This document shows, one piece after another, positions 22,446 to 42,944 of a stretch of DNA of 64,000 bases. The position numbers were made by a program, and so were the translations under genes. The notes below the pieces were generated by a model. That model was not told the origin of the DNA, did no database searches, and saw only the letters and a list, made by a program, of their open reading frames with translations. Every line of letters starts with the position of its first letter. The first letter of the stretch is position 1. Location of the stretch: contig NC_016132.3 in the NCBI RefSeq assembly GCF_000005505.3, forward strand, positions 48,560,914 to 48,624,913, written 5' to 3'. Source of the stretch: Brachypodium distachyon. Lineage: Eukaryota; Streptophyta; Magnoliopsida; Poales; Poaceae.

Positions 22446-22790
22446 ATGCGTCGCGAGGGACGGCAGAGAGGGTGGGTGCGAGTCTACGACCGGGAGCTGG
22501 TCGACCCGGAGTGCAAGCGGCGCGCGGTGTACGCCGTGGCGGAGGAGGGGCCGACGACGACCGTCGTCGTGGCCAACGGCGGCTACATCAGGGCGTCGGG
22601 GAAGCCCACCAACCACTCCAAGTCCGCCGGCGGCCGCGCGTTCGGGGAGCTCAGCGGCAAGGCCCGGGCGTCGTCGTCCAAGGGGAGGCGCAAGTTCGCG
22701 CACGACGAGTACAAGACGTACTGGCTGGAGATGGCTGACGCTGTCGACGGGAAGTTCGATTATCTCTATGACTTCGCGGTCGATTCATGA
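22446..22790 (+). CDS. Short protein of unknown function (MRREGRQ family)
   Basis: Single-exon frame of 114 aa, GC-rich and codon-biased like a real grass gene, with a TATA box upstream. The product is basic. It begins MRREGRQRGWVRVYD and contains KPTNHSKSAGG, features I associate from memory with a family of short plant proteins of unknown function that begin MRREGRQ and share a KPTNHSK motif. The C-terminal half (RKFAHDEYKTYWLEMADAV) is acidic/aromatic. No signal peptide or membrane segment is visible. An upstream in-frame ATG at 22380 would add 22 residues but sits almost on the TATA box. I assign no function. Confidence 0.65.
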   Translation: MRREGRQRGWVRVYDRELVDPECKRRAVYAVAEEGPTTTVVVANGGYIRASGKPTNHSKSAGGRAFGELSGKARASSSKGRRKFAHDEYKTYWLEMADAVDGKFDYLYDFAVDS

Positions 22791-24233
22791 GCGCTGACGG
22801 ATCGAGATGCGTTGCCTCTGTGATTGACAGCCGAACGAGAGACCAGGAGGAGGAGATGTATGAATACTGGAGCCAATCGATAGTACAAAAGTATTTTTGA
22901 TTTCTGCTTCTGCTATGACTTTTGTACTCAAGCATGCTGGTGTCTGTTGCTTCAGTTAATAATAATCAGACTTGTTAAAAGCACATAGCGCGATATTGTA
23001 CTGCACATTGGAGTAAGTGTTATTTGATCTATGCGTAAAAGAATTATTGTTTGATCTTTGTTATGTTCTTACCTCCGAAAATAAAGGAAATATTCATAAT
23101 CGGTTTAGTTATTGGGAGTAGCTTGTATTTAGTTTGAGATCAGCCAGATGTCTGGGTGTCGAATTTTAATTCCACGACATCAGGTGGGAGATGAGAGTGG
23201 GAATGACTCGTATCTTAATCCAATGATCATGGTACGTCAACTGAGATTTAAGACATATTTTTAAATTAAGGAGATTGAGAAATAGCCACAACCACATATA
23301 ATTATTATTTATTATTTTTTTGCCATGGTCGCATCAATCGTTGAGAGACTGAATCACAGTTTATAACCGATGTTACATTGCTAGGGACTTCGAGCCTGCC
23401 AGTGTTGTCTAGGAACAGATGGTAATAGAATTAGAAGCGAACTGGAGGTGCTTTCAAGTTTTGAGTTCTAACCAACAACTGCTTTATGGCCTTAGGTGTA
23501 CCCATGTTCAGGATGGACTCTCCGCTCCTTATTGAAAGAACTATAAATAGAACTTTTATTGTGTACTTTCATTTTGACAAAATGTCAAATCTTGTATGCA
23601 ATGTGAATAGAGTCATTGGTTTTCAGCTTCTCTCATTTCGTCTTTTAATTATCGATTTACCGATGGAGACGTGGCTTCTCCGCTTGTTTTGCGAGGGTGT
23701 TTCTCCGACATGATGCATGCATCGATTTACCGATGGAGAAGCGGTTTCTCTTCTTGTCTTGCGAGGGGTGTTTCCCGGACATGATGCGTGCAACAATCTT
23801 AGTTTCCCACTTCCAGATGTGGGTGACTCATGCGGCTTTTCAAAACCTATAAAGAATTTATTATATTTTAGTTTTGTCACTGCATGCATTGAGAAATGTC
23901 AAGATGCGAAGAGTGGATCTAAAAACATAAACATTAACATTGACTTCAAAAAATCGTGACGGATCTTCCAGTTTTAGTGATGAACTCATAAATATTCAAA
24001 AGGTCGGTAATTAAACAATTTAGCTAGCCAAAATATTTGGTTCTCCTACATGGGCTCAAACCAAACTCGCTCTTCGTCTTGACCGTGACTGAGTCAATGC
24101 TCGCCGTTGTCCAGAGTCCAGACCAAACGACAAACTGACCCCGTTGCGTTGACTCGCAATTCGCGATCAGCTCCTGGTACCCGCCGAGGCCCGAGGTCGA
24201 GTCGAGGGAGCGCCAGCCAACCGAGCGCCATTG
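22791..24233. other. Intergenic; promoter of hexokinase at right end
   Basis: Presumed 3' UTR to about 22990, then AT-rich DNA with a 70-bp tandem duplication (23651-23790). The last 100 bp before 24234 is GC-rich leader of the hexokinase gene. No other gene recognised. Confidence 0.5.
23651..23790. repeat. 70-bp tandem duplication
   Basis: Copies 23651-23720 and 23721-23790 both start ATCGATTTACCGATGGAGA and end GACATGATGC(A/G)TGC. They differ by a few substitutions and small indels. Confidence 0.85.
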
Positions 24234-28013
<3,780 letters not shown>

Positions 28014-28917
28014 TTTGATAGCTCATTTGGTTCAGAAGCAATAACAGCCTTTTATTCACATAGCCACGGCACATCGTTGCCTAACTAACCTTTTTTTTGT
28101 CTGTCAAATATTCAGCGTAAGCTACACATGTTCTGAACGTACATTCTGTTATAGAAGAACTGTTTCATATTTTTTTTTGACCATGTATGGATTACAGAAC
28201 AATTTGTATATGACAATTTCTCCATAAAAAATATTCATACTGAAGTTATGTACGGAATGGTTCGCTTGATGCAATCATGGAGCATGGCAGGATAGATAGC
28301 AGAAAACTGGATATTGTTGTAGAGAACACGAGAATCATTAATTACTGCCTGTGTTAAAAACTGTGGCTATTATTTTGGGTTGGAAGGGTGGCCACTCTGA
28401 CTGTTTGTAATCTGCTCATTAGCATCGGTGAAACTTGCAGCGCTAATCCATTTTGATGCTCTTGCCTGTAAGTCTGTAACTTTTGGTGTGAATGGAACTG
28501 TTGATGCGATAGCTCCACACTCATATACATTCTCTTTTTATCAAATACGGAGTAGTACTTTTTGTGTACCATATATAAATATATGTGTAGCTTGTACACC
28601 AAAAGAATGTCTGCTCTGGGCCGTGATTATTCCAACATCATCTTGTAATCCTGTAGGTGTCATCGAATGTATTAACGCTGAAGAATGGAATAAAGGCGCT
28701 CGTCGGCCGCAAAGGAATGAGAAAGAACACCACCTAGTTGCAATGGATTTATTCCCTCCGCGTAGCTCCCGTTCGTTCTTTCTTTCGCCTGTCTGGTTGA
28801 TATATATGTAGCTGGAAGCCACAGCCTGCCGAACAGCCTGCCTTCTTCGTGGTTTGATCTCATCGGTCATCACAGCCAGTCCCAAATTACTCACGATTTC
28901 GTGTGTAGCAGCGGCGC
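28014..28917. other. Intergenic: hexokinase 3' UTR and ERD7-like promoter
   Basis: T-rich 3' flank, then DNA without recognisable genes. A TATATATG stretch near 28799 is about 120 bp before the ERD7-like ATG and could act as a TATA box. Confidence 0.4.
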
Positions 28918-30443
28918 ATGGGCTGCTGCGGCACCATGTCCTCGTCATCGAAGCCTCGGGGCATCCGGGAGGAGACGCTGGTCCGGGTCCCCGGCGCGTC
29001 GGTGCACCTGATGGCCGACGCGGGCGAGGGGCCCGTGGAGCTCGGCCGGGGCGAGCTCGCCGTGGTGAGGATCGTCAAGGATGACGCGGCCGTGGCCACC
29101 GTGGTGCGCGTGGGCCGCGACCTGGGCTGGCCGCTGGCGAAGGACGAGCCCGTGGTGAAGCTCGACCGGCTGCACTACCTCTTCACGCTGCCGGACAAGG
29201 ACGGCTCCTTCCTCAACTACGGCGTCTCCTTCGCCGCCGCCACGGCCGACGCCGCGCTGCTGGCGTCCCTCGACGCCTTCCTCAAGTCCAACGCCTGCTT
29301 CTCCACGCCTTCGAAGGGCTCAAGTCAGTCCTCATCGGCGGCGGCGGCATCGCCGGACGGGTACTGGAACGGCTTCGCGCCGAGGATAGAGAGCTACAAC
29401 GGCGTGCTGGCCAAGGCGATCGGCGCGGGCACCGGGCATCTTGTCAAGGGCATCTTCATGTGCAGCGAGGCCTATGCCAGCCAGGTCTCTGCTCTGTCCC
29501 TCCTGTAGCCCTGTTTTGTTACGACAAGTCCACTGCACTGACTCCACTTCGTCCTTGCAGGTTCAACGGGGAGCCAATCTGATTGGCCCTCAAGCTGCCG
29601 GCGGTGGGAGCAAACGATTCGGCGGCACGGCTGCGGCAGACCGAAGCAGCCATGCAAAGCGTGGAGGGGTCAACCAGAGCCTCAAGAGGTGACTGAACCA
29701 TCTCTTCCTGCCTGTGTGGATTACTATTTCTACTTTTCTAGTGGCTGGTGTTAATGAAACCATGTGCCTGTGCTGTGGCTTTTGGTTCTTCAGGGTCAGG
29801 AAGCTGTCCGAGATGACCGAGAAGATGAGCAAATCGCTGCTAGACACGGTCATCTCGGTGACGGGGTCCATGGCCGCGCCGCTGCTTCGTTCCAACCAAG
29901 GGAAAGCATTCCTCGCCACCGTCCCCGGAGAGGTCATTCTGGCCACGCTTGATGGCATCAGTGAGTGCCTTGCAAAACACTAATCAAACCAACCTTGCCA
30001 TTATATAATCAGATCGATAGCTATTCACCTATTGTTCAGTGAAGGAGGGATGGGAATTTGGAAGGCTTTTTATATTGCTTTGCATTTGTGTGGCAGATAA
30101 AGTTATGGACGCTGTAGAGGCTGCCGAGAGGAGATCACTGGCTGCAACCTCCAATGTTGTTTCCGGTGCAGTGTCTAGGAGGTAAGAACATGGTTACATG
30201 GGCATTATCCAAAATCAATTCTCTGTTCCGAAAATCGTATCAGCATCTGGAAAGCGGCAATTGAGGAGCTTTTTCTTCTGTAGGTATGGAGAGAGCGCAG
30301 GCGAGGCGACTGAAGACGCCTTCGCAACGGCCGGTCACACCGTGGGGACGGCGTGGAACCTCTTCAAGATACGGAAGGCTGTCACGCCGTCATCCTCACT
30401 TCCAGGGAACATGGTGAAGAGCGCCGTGAGGAACAGAAACTGA
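28918..30443 (+). CDS. Senescence/dehydration-associated protein, ERD7-like
   Basis: Five exons: 28918-29484, 29561-29688, 29794-29960, 30097-30181 and 30284-30443, giving 368 aa with all junctions in phase. The N-terminal region ([11 protein letters not shown] to SFLNYGVSF) is the conserved half found before the senescence domain. The domain itself runs from about residue 160 to 355 ([60 protein letters not shown]). Family members such as Arabidopsis ERD7 are induced by drought and cold and have been linked to membrane lipid binding. The protein starts [12 protein letters not shown]: Gly2 with nearby Cys fits N-myristoylation plus palmitoylation, suggesting membrane attachment. No transmembrane helix is obvious, and codon use and GC-rich exon 1 look native. 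Confidence 0.9.
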
Positions 30444-31589
30444 GGCTCTGGTTTGCCTCCGCAGGACAGCGAGAACCGAGAATGCGACTCTACCAACAGA
30501 TAGTATGCGCCCTCATGCTTGTGCTGCACTGCACAGGCGCCACCAAATGAAGACATGACAAATTCAATGTTAATCCACAGTCCTGGAGTACAATATGAAA
30601 TGTTGAACTTCAGATCTACTTTGACGTTGTTCTTACAGAAGGTCAGAGCAATGCCCATTTGTATCACGGCACACTGGTTGTCGCAGCTTGTTACAACCAG
30701 ATGTGCTGCAATAAAATGTTAATGTCATGAGACACCACAGCCAAAACTGGTTCACATCCAGGAATTACAAAATATTACTTCAGCTCGGAAGAGAAAAAAT
30801 TTCGTTTTCCCACTAGTAACACAGAGACATAATTATGCCGTCGCCAGAGTCAGACCTGTAGTAATAGACACAGTGTAATTGAATGTAAACGAGTGTTTAC
30901 TTCTTTTTCCCACCAGCATCAGTCTAAGTCTGTAAAAATGAGTGACGGCCGCGGTGGCCTTCGAGTTGCTGTCCGCCATGGTTGGACTTGCGCGGCGCCG
31001 CCTTGGAGTAGTCGGAGGACCGGAGAAGGTGTGGCACACTGTACACAGGCTGAGGTTGTGGCCCTAGGAAAGCCCTAAAGATTATATTGTGGGCCTGGAG
31101 CTTTGGGCTGGACCTGAATAGACGGGCTCTACATTTAGGATGAAAAGCATGTATTGCTCCCAGCCCAAACAATATGGGCTGACTGCTACGTTATTTCATT
31201 CTGTCTGTTCTAAAAAAACATTCTGTGTTTACCGGTGCATTCGAGTTCTAGTTTCATTACTCAACTTGACATCTCAATTAGTCGAACTCGAAGAACAAAC
31301 AAAAAAAGCACCGGACTAACCGCTATGACATCTACTAGGTTTTCGATAATGAAAGCTTTATTGAACTAAGATGTCGCATCAACAAGATACACCAAACCAC
31401 CCGGTTTCTACGTAACCAAACCCGAGAGTCAAAAAATTATTACGACCGAACAAACGCGAAGCAGATAGACCATGCTGCCACCCATCGTGGGTGAACACCT
31501 CCCTGCCCGCTTCACTTGCACGCATGCAACCGTAACCATAGGTCTGTCTTTCTCTCGTTGAAGCAACGGCCATGAACAGAGCCGGCCGG
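30444..31589. other. Intergenic DNA, no gene recognised
   Basis: 3' UTR of the ERD7-like gene to about 30720, then AT-rich sequence with short open frames only. GGGCTGGAC/CAGCCCA strings at 31092-31185 may belong to a degenerate DNA transposon, but no termini were found. Confidence 0.4.
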
Positions 31590-32328
31590 GACCGGCCATA
31601 CCAAACCCGGACCTGACCGCGCCCCGCACCCGCGACCCGGACCCTACGCGGGTCTCGCGGACCCGTAGGTATACCCGACCCGGATTTGGCCGGCTCCTCC
31701 TCCACAGGGCTGCGCATCGGCGGACGGGAGGGGACGAGAGAGACGGCGCTGCACGCCGGCGAACGGAGGAGGGAGACGGCGCTGGCGCTGCGTGATAGCG
31801 AGGGGAGGAGAAGAGGGCGCCGCGCGTCGGGCGGAGGAGACGACGCGCCGGTGCAGCGGCCGCGAGACGATTCCGGCGAAGTGCTGCGAGGGGAGGGCCA
31901 GGCGACGCGCCGGCGGCGAGGCGAGGTTTGACGCGATCTGCTTCCGGCTGAGGAGCCGTCGCCTCGGGCTATTTCTGGCGCAGCAACGAGCGAACAAAAA
32001 ATCTGGGAAGGAGAAGGTTGGAGCAGCGGCGCACACGGGAGTACGGGAATAGATCCATGCTAGGGGAGGCCATTGGGCAGAGGCAATCGTGGGTCGTGGC
32101 CTGGTGGGCAACCCTAATGAGCCAGGCAGGCCGAATGAATGGGCCTTATGTGCTGGGCCGGACGTTGTATGTCCGGGTACGCGGGTTTACGGGTTCGGGG
32201 CTAGCAATACCAAACCCGGACCCGGCAGACCCGTCGGGTCCGAAATTTTCCCGATAACAGACCCGCAACTAATCGGGTCTAAACCCGTCGGGTAATCGGG
32301 TTTCGGGTACCCATTGCCATCCTCAAGT
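31590..32328. mobile_element. CG-rich DNA-transposon remnant with ACCCG subterminal repeats
   Basis: Both ends of a GC-rich block are packed with ACCCG/CGGGT motifs (31600-31685 and 32165-32312), and each carries ATACCAAACCCGGACC. The right edge, GGGTACCCATTGCCATCCTC, resembles the terminus of non-autonomous hAT elements (reverse complement GAGGATGGCAATGGGTACCC). No matching left terminus or duplication was found, so it is truncated or misassigned. Long open frames across the GC-rich core are compositional. Confidence 0.4.
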
Positions 32329-32439
32329 GCATACACCAGTAAATAACCTGCATAAAAGAGGTGGATTGTCGATTGTTAAATACAATTTCGTTTCTGCAAA
32401 GCCAAATGCATCAACAAAGAGCGGTCGTCCCCACCAAAA

Positions 32440-32930
32440 TTTTAGTTCTAAACTTTCTACCTATACCATTTAGCCAATTGGCAAAAATATTTGACACGCT
32501 TCGAGTTGGGCGAAGGTTAGAAACCACCTAAATGGTGGACCATACAGAACATGCAAACTGGCAATAAAAAACAAGTGCTCGATCGTCTCATCCTGAGAAC
32601 AAAAGGCACACTTTGGGTTTCCATGCCAATTCCTTTTTCACAAATTATCTTTTGTGAGAATGATCCTCGTCGCAACAACCACATGAATACTTTTACCTTG
32701 AGAGGCACTTTTAGTTTTCACAATTGTCTATTCGTCGAAGGCACCTCAGAATGGACCAATGCATGGTACGTCGAGCTAACTGATGTAAATTCCATCGGAA
32801 CACATCAGGTCCTTGGGTTAGCTGAACCCCGCCCAATCGCTGGAGCAAACGATTCCAACCCACAGCTTGAGACCAATGAGGTCTCTCTGAAAGGAAACAT
32901 TCGGGACATGTGAACTGAGAACATCTATTG
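32440..32930 (-). pseudogene. LINE-type reverse transcriptase C-terminal remnant
   Basis: The minus strand carries, across two frames, GPDVFRWNLHQ near 32800 and PLKVKVFMWLLRRG with a decayed Cys/His zinc region at 32517-32708. This combination is typical of the zinc-binding domain (zf-RVT) that ends plant non-LTR retrotransposon polymerases. Frameshifts and stops are present and no upstream RT is left. Confidence 0.6.
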
Positions 32931-33442
32931 ATTTGAAGATTGAACATGTAGGATAACTTTGAAATTACAACATGCAAATCTGGCTATCTGGCATGCCATA
33001 AAATTGAATTCCAAATTTAATCTACACAATGGGGGAAATTGGTTTCGGCTGGTTGTACTATACACAACACGGCAGATCTATATACCTTTTGTTTTCTGAT
33101 ATGCAAATTGAATTTGGATTTCTAATTTTGTGACATGTTATGTCTTATGTTAATGTGTGAAAAAAAATGTATTTATTTCTGACTTTCATAGCCTTTATTC
33201 GCTGGTCGATTGCATCTAGTTGCTCCAAAAGAAGTTAGAATGTCTCCACATCCGCACATGCAAGTGGATTAGAAAGAGCATCGAATGATTAACTCGCCAT
33301 AATCAAACCAAATTGGCTTGATCTGAAATATATGTGCGCCTTTTTTTCTTTATAAGGAATGGGTAATATTTTTTGCGGATAATACATTACATATCATGAT
33401 TTGTGATCGTAGTGTCCATGTAGACGGGGACGGCTGTCTGGA

Positions 33443-33469
33443 CTCTCTCTCTCTCTCTCTCTCTCTCTC
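33443..33469. repeat. (CT)n microsatellite
   Basis: 27 bp of uninterrupted CT repeat; a candidate polymorphic marker. Confidence 0.95.
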
Positions 33470-34584
33470 GTGGGAGTACTCATCTCGTGGATGATTGCCC
33501 AATAACGTTAGTTAAATGATTGATCGAAGTAGTAGAGGGAACATTATCGTGTCGCGAGTTGATACTACCATTGTTTTTCCAGTTGTTTTTTGGTTTGGTG
33601 CGATGGGGCTGCTACTCAAAGATCTGATCGTGGAAGTTCTTTTGTTCCGTGCGATGCTGATAACGGGAGTTGGAAGACGGTGTCGCGTCTTCTTCCATTA
33701 AAGCCACAAACAAAGGCCGACGAGACAGAAATCGTTGTTGCTGTTGGTGAGGTGCTATTAATCAGCCAATCACTGAACTCCACAACGTGACGGAATCGTT
33801 CCTTCTGTTCCACACAGAAGCTAGGCTAGGAATTTATTTCGTGTTAACTTCGATGCAGGGGTGGCGGTCCACCGTTGCTAACTGAGCGGGGGAGCAGCCC
33901 ACGCGACAGTGGAACGTTGCTTTCCTTTTAACAATGCCGAGAGTGACTCTTGTCGTCGGACCATGGATCAGGCACGTTTCTCTTCTTCTTTTTTCGTGCG
34001 CCTTATCTCTTTTCCCTCATTATAACTGGTCCCTATCAACTTGTTTTTGAAACAAAGGCAAAATACTTGCCTATACCATTGAATAAGGAGAGTTTAGAGA
34101 GTAATACAACCAACAAATAAAAATAGTCCGACCCGGGCAAAACAACATACTGCGGTGTGCCCCAGCAAGCACTCAATTGGCTGCTTCCCCTTTGATCTTG
34201 GTGAATACCATCCCCGTCGTGATCGAGAGGTTATGGAAGGTCCTTGCATTTCTTTTTTCTTTACATAATTCCACTGACATGATGATGGGGCCACGGCCTT
34301 TCTTAGGGTTCTAGGCTCATCTCGTCGGCACCTATATACTCTTATTTTCATTGATCATTGGTGGGCAAAAACTGTGCTCCCTGCTCCGCTGATCACTCAT
34401 ATCTTTATATTTATGGTCAGTTTATTTCTTTTAGAGACATCAAGTACGATCCGTAGGGGTGTTCTTCCTATCGACATACATTGTTTGTTATTGAAGAAAT
34501 AGTCTTCTTATGACGATACACACGGGGCATCGAGCATGACATTCAGTTCTCGGAAGCTAGGGATACAACCATCCATTAACCACC

Positions 34585-34780
34585 AAACTATGTTTTGTCC
34601 TCTTACAGTCTCTTACTGACTTAATGTCCTCTAATTCCTCTTTAGTTTTTTTATATGCATGAAAAAAAATGTCATTTGTGCTTAAACTATGTTTTGTCCT
34701 CTTACAGTCTCTTAACTGACTTAATGCCCTCTAATTCCTCTTTAGTTTTTTTATATACATGAAAAAAATGTCATTTGTAA
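34585..34780. repeat. 99-bp tandem duplication
   Basis: Copies 34585-34683 and 34684-34780 share AAACTATGTTTTGTCC through ATGTCATTTGT. They differ only by single-base changes and A-run length. Confidence 0.9.
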
Positions 34781-35872
34781 TGCCTCCATTCATAAATTCA
34801 CGCCATCCTAAGTTTCACAAAATTTAACTCACAACATGTATAAAAAAGAGTAAAATTGAACATGTGAAAATGATATAATTACATTTTCAAAGTGACAAGA
34901 GGCATAAATCATACCAGAAATATGCAGGACATATGAGTACAAAAGCATTTTCCACATGAATTAAATAAAAAAATGTGTTCGTGTCTGTTTCCACATGTTG
35001 GCATGTTCTTTAACTAGAAATTTCTATTATATTAGTAATACATAAAAAAAGACATGACAATGTAACTGGATTCAGGCCAAACAAAAACCCAACAAACAAT
35101 TAGAAAAAGCTCTATATATACACATGACGATTGTCCTATTATATCTTATCAAACAGAAATACAAAAACACAGTATTGATTTTTATTTTTTTCTGAAAAAA
35201 TCAGTAATGCACTCTACTAATTAGGCTCAGTTTGATATCGCGAATTGTGCTACGCTAGACTTACCTTATAATCTGCTGGAAAAAAAATACACAGACACAA
35301 AGACACAAAGACAGTGAAAAACGGGTGAAAACGAGATTATAATAAGGACCAAACCGGCGAAAGGGCCAAAGCCAAGCCAACCCAACCACGTCCGAGCTTC
35401 CACTTGTTCCATCCCCATTCCCCACTCCACCTCCCTCGCCGCCGGGCGAGCAGACCTACCATCGCTCTCAGGGGCCGCGGGCCCCGCTGGCCAGCGACCA
35501 TGCGCGCCCCCTTCCTTACGGTAATCTCGCGCCTCCTGCTCCCTCCTCGGTCCTCTCACGCTCCGGTCAACTTCCCCACGGCACCAAAGATTAGCCTAAT
35601 CGTGCCTTGAATCAATAATGCGTTAGTAGTATACTAATACTCCCGCACTAACCATACCATGCCACCACCTTTGATAAATACCACTGCTCCATCAGCTACT
35701 AGCAGTAGCGCGGCAGTGGCAATCCCAGGGAAGCAGCTTGAGTGGTGTGCAGCAGAGTGGTTGCTCTTGGTGCCACTTGTGCGGGGAGGCTCGAGGACTA
35801 GCGGCGGCCGCGAAGTGGTGGTGCTTTGGTAGGAGGGGGTTTGTGTCATCGGCAGCGGCGGCGAAGGGGGAG

Positions 35873-40569
<4,697 letters not shown>

Positions 40570-42187
40570 ATCCAAATCCATTTCGATTATGTACAGCTGC
40601 TATTTATCCAATAATTTTCTGCAAAATCCGTTAAAAGAACAATACCTGGCCAGTACCAGATGCTGTGGTTAAGCTGTGCAACCGGAGCTGGTCTAAGCTC
40701 TGTTTCTTTTCTTCTTCATGTGCTACCTGCCTGCAGTATTTCTCTTGCTACTACATGTTCTGTTCTGTAGTGTTTCCCTTGCGATGTAATGTGAAATGCC
40801 TGGTTGTCCAGATAAGCCTCTGTATTCTCTTGCTACAACTAGCTATCTTCCCTGTGGCGGAGAAGAATATATTTGGAATAAAAAGTTTGTACAATTTCTG
40901 CCTCGGTACTCTGCCTGTCCTGGCTGTGCTGCGTGCATGTTTGGCTGTTGGTGGAGAGTGGAGACACCAGACAAGATTCCCCTCCTTGAGGCTGTGGCCT
41001 GTGGGTACGATGATGCCAAGAAATGAACCACTGGGGAAAAGTTGGTAGACACTCATTGGGGGCACATTGCCTGGAGTGGCTTTGGCCATTGCGTGTTTCC
41101 AAAAGCAAAGATTCAATGTGGTAGTGGCTGACCAGGCTCCCTTTTGGTTTTGGGGCTGCAGTTGCATCTGTTATTAAAAAAAGTGACAATTAATTATGGA
41201 TAAGATGCTAATAGTGGTAATTCTCGTATGATTGAGCGGAGACCTACAGGCTAGATCAACGAATCTTGGATTGCTAAAGGGAGATAATGGAGACGCGTAT
41301 GGAACTGTTGCAATTTCGACCGTGCCGTACTATCTTGCACTATGGTAGCCAAGAGAGGTGAATGAGCACAACGCAGATTTGTACGGCGAAATATCTGTCC
41401 GATCTTCGTACTGATAGCTTATTTTGTCATGCTGTGCCCAAACCACCGAGTAGAATCGATTTGGAAATTCAACTAAACGCACTTGGGGTATGTGTGTGTG
41501 TGGAAGTCAGGCCTGGAAGCCTGCCCTCTCTTTTTGAAGGGAGCCTTAAGGGGTTGTATCCTCCCGGCTACTTGATGAGTGTTATCATGGATGACGTAAC
41601 TATTTTTGCTAAATAATAAATGATATTCCCTAAAAAAGGGAGTCTTAAGGAATAATCTTCACTAATCTACGGGCAACAAAAATTTCTTTAAGAATAAGTT
41701 CAAAAAACAAGTCTTTGAAAAGATGTACACACTCCTCTTCCAAATTATGCATAAAACAGACAAACTTCCATTATTGGACACTTACTACAATCATTCAATC
41801 AACATTTTATCATCAATGATAGAAGGTAAGCCTTGACATGACAACAAATTGAATCATATCCTGCAATCCTAAAAGGTGAGCTCTCATAGTGATATCACTA
41901 TATCCTACACATGCTTCCATGTCTCCGTGATATGAATATATAAGATATGGTTTGTATGTTACATATGCATAATCTGTTTTCTCGCCAGGTTTGACAATTT
42001 TATCCTCTCTGTTTTGCAGGATTTTATCATATATTTCACTTATTTCAATAGTGCACTATAATGCAGAGATCGAGAAAGAATTGTTTTTCATTATCTAGAA
42101 ACAAATGCCATGCTCAGGAAACGGATCATGTTGCTCGCGCAGCTACACACTTCATCCCGAGCAATGTTTCAAACCCTTAACTAATTG
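40570..42187. other. 3' flank of NADP-ME and intergenic DNA
   Basis: The first several hundred bases are presumably 3' UTR. Opposed frames at 40665-41189 have no domain. Beyond 41180 the DNA is AT-rich and I see no gene. Confidence 0.4.
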
Positions 42188-42442
42188 CTCCTTCTGTTTC
42201 AAATTATAAGATGTTTAACTTTGTCCTAGTCAAACTTTTTAGACTTTGACCAACATTACATAAAAATATATTAATAGCTACAATATGAAATAAGTATATT
42301 ATGAAAATATATATCATGATGGATAAAACTAATTTAGTGTTGTATATGTTGGTAGATTTTTCTAGAAACTTAGCCAATTAACAAATTTGACTTAATTACG
42401 ACAAAGCTAGAACATCTCATAACTTCAAACCGATGGAGTACA
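42188..42442. mobile_element. Stowaway-like MITE, 255 bp
   Basis: The left end CTCCTTCTGTTTCAAATTATAAGATGTT is mirrored by the right end, whose reverse complement is CTCCATCGGTTTGAAGTTATGAGATGTT. The interior is AT-rich with further complementary blocks (AAACTTTTTAGACTTTGAC). Confidence 0.8.
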
Positions 42443-42462
42443 ATTTGATTTCAACTATTTTG

Positions 42463-42559
42463 TACTCCCTCCGATCCATAATAAGTGTCTCAAATTATGC
42501 ACTAACTTAATACAAAGTTGTACTAAACCTGAGACAATTATTATGGATCGGAAGGAATA
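42463..42559. mobile_element. Stowaway-type MITE
   Basis: About 97 bp that folds into one hairpin. CTCCCTCCGATCCATAATAAGTGTC is complementary to the right end, which reads ATTATGGATCGGAAGGAA, and TA bounds both sides. It lies only 20 bp from the preceding MITE. This ATCCATAATAAGTGTC subtype is very common in pooid grasses. Confidence 0.9.
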
Positions 42560-42618
42560 GTAAGGATAAAAAATAATTTACGCGAAATAACTAGCATAAA
42601 CTATGATTATTTTCCTCT

Positions 42619-42944
42619 AGGGTCTCTTTGGATCACATGACTTGAGAATAGTAGGAACAGAAAAACACATAATTAGGTAAAATTAAAAACATAATGGCAT
42701 GTCATGTTGGATCCTACACGAATTGAAAACACATGAATGGTGATAGAAGTTGTTCGGTTGCACCACAAGAAAAACATGAGAAATTTGTAGAGCGATTAAG
42801 CACATGCCATACAACATAAACGCAAAGAAATGTTTTCAAACGATCTAACCTCTTGTTCTGATTCCTATGGAATTGGGGCATACCTAGAAAAGCAATCTTT
42901 ATGAATTTTGAAGATATCATTCCTTTTAACCAAATGACCTCTAC
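42619..42944. mobile_element. Degenerate MITE
   Basis: The ends GGGTCTCTTTGGATCA and, reverse-complemented, GAGGTCATTTGGTTAA are imperfect inverted repeats. The interior is A-rich and non-coding. No clear target duplication remains. Confidence 0.45.

Larger units (their letters stand above)
32931..35872. other. Intergenic; NADP-malic enzyme promoter at right end
   Basis: AT-rich DNA with no recognisable gene. Contents include a (CT)n tract at 33443-33469 and a 99-bp tandem duplication at 34585-34780. The minus-strand frame at 34094-34351 has no domain I recognise. From about 35360 the DNA becomes GC-rich, forming the 5' region of the malic enzyme gene. Confidence 0.45.

Noticed and set aside
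28541..28948. 135-codon minus-strand frame before the ERD7-like gene
   Set aside because: Overlaps the divergent 5' leader of a well-supported gene; no domain.
31644..32111. 155-codon minus-strand frame in the CG-rich block
   Set aside because: Arg/Pro/Ala composition matches the GC-rich repeat core; more likely transposon filler than a protein.
40751..41189. Overlapping minus-strand frames after NADP-ME
   Set aside because: They lie in the presumed 3' UTR of the malic enzyme and share no family features.
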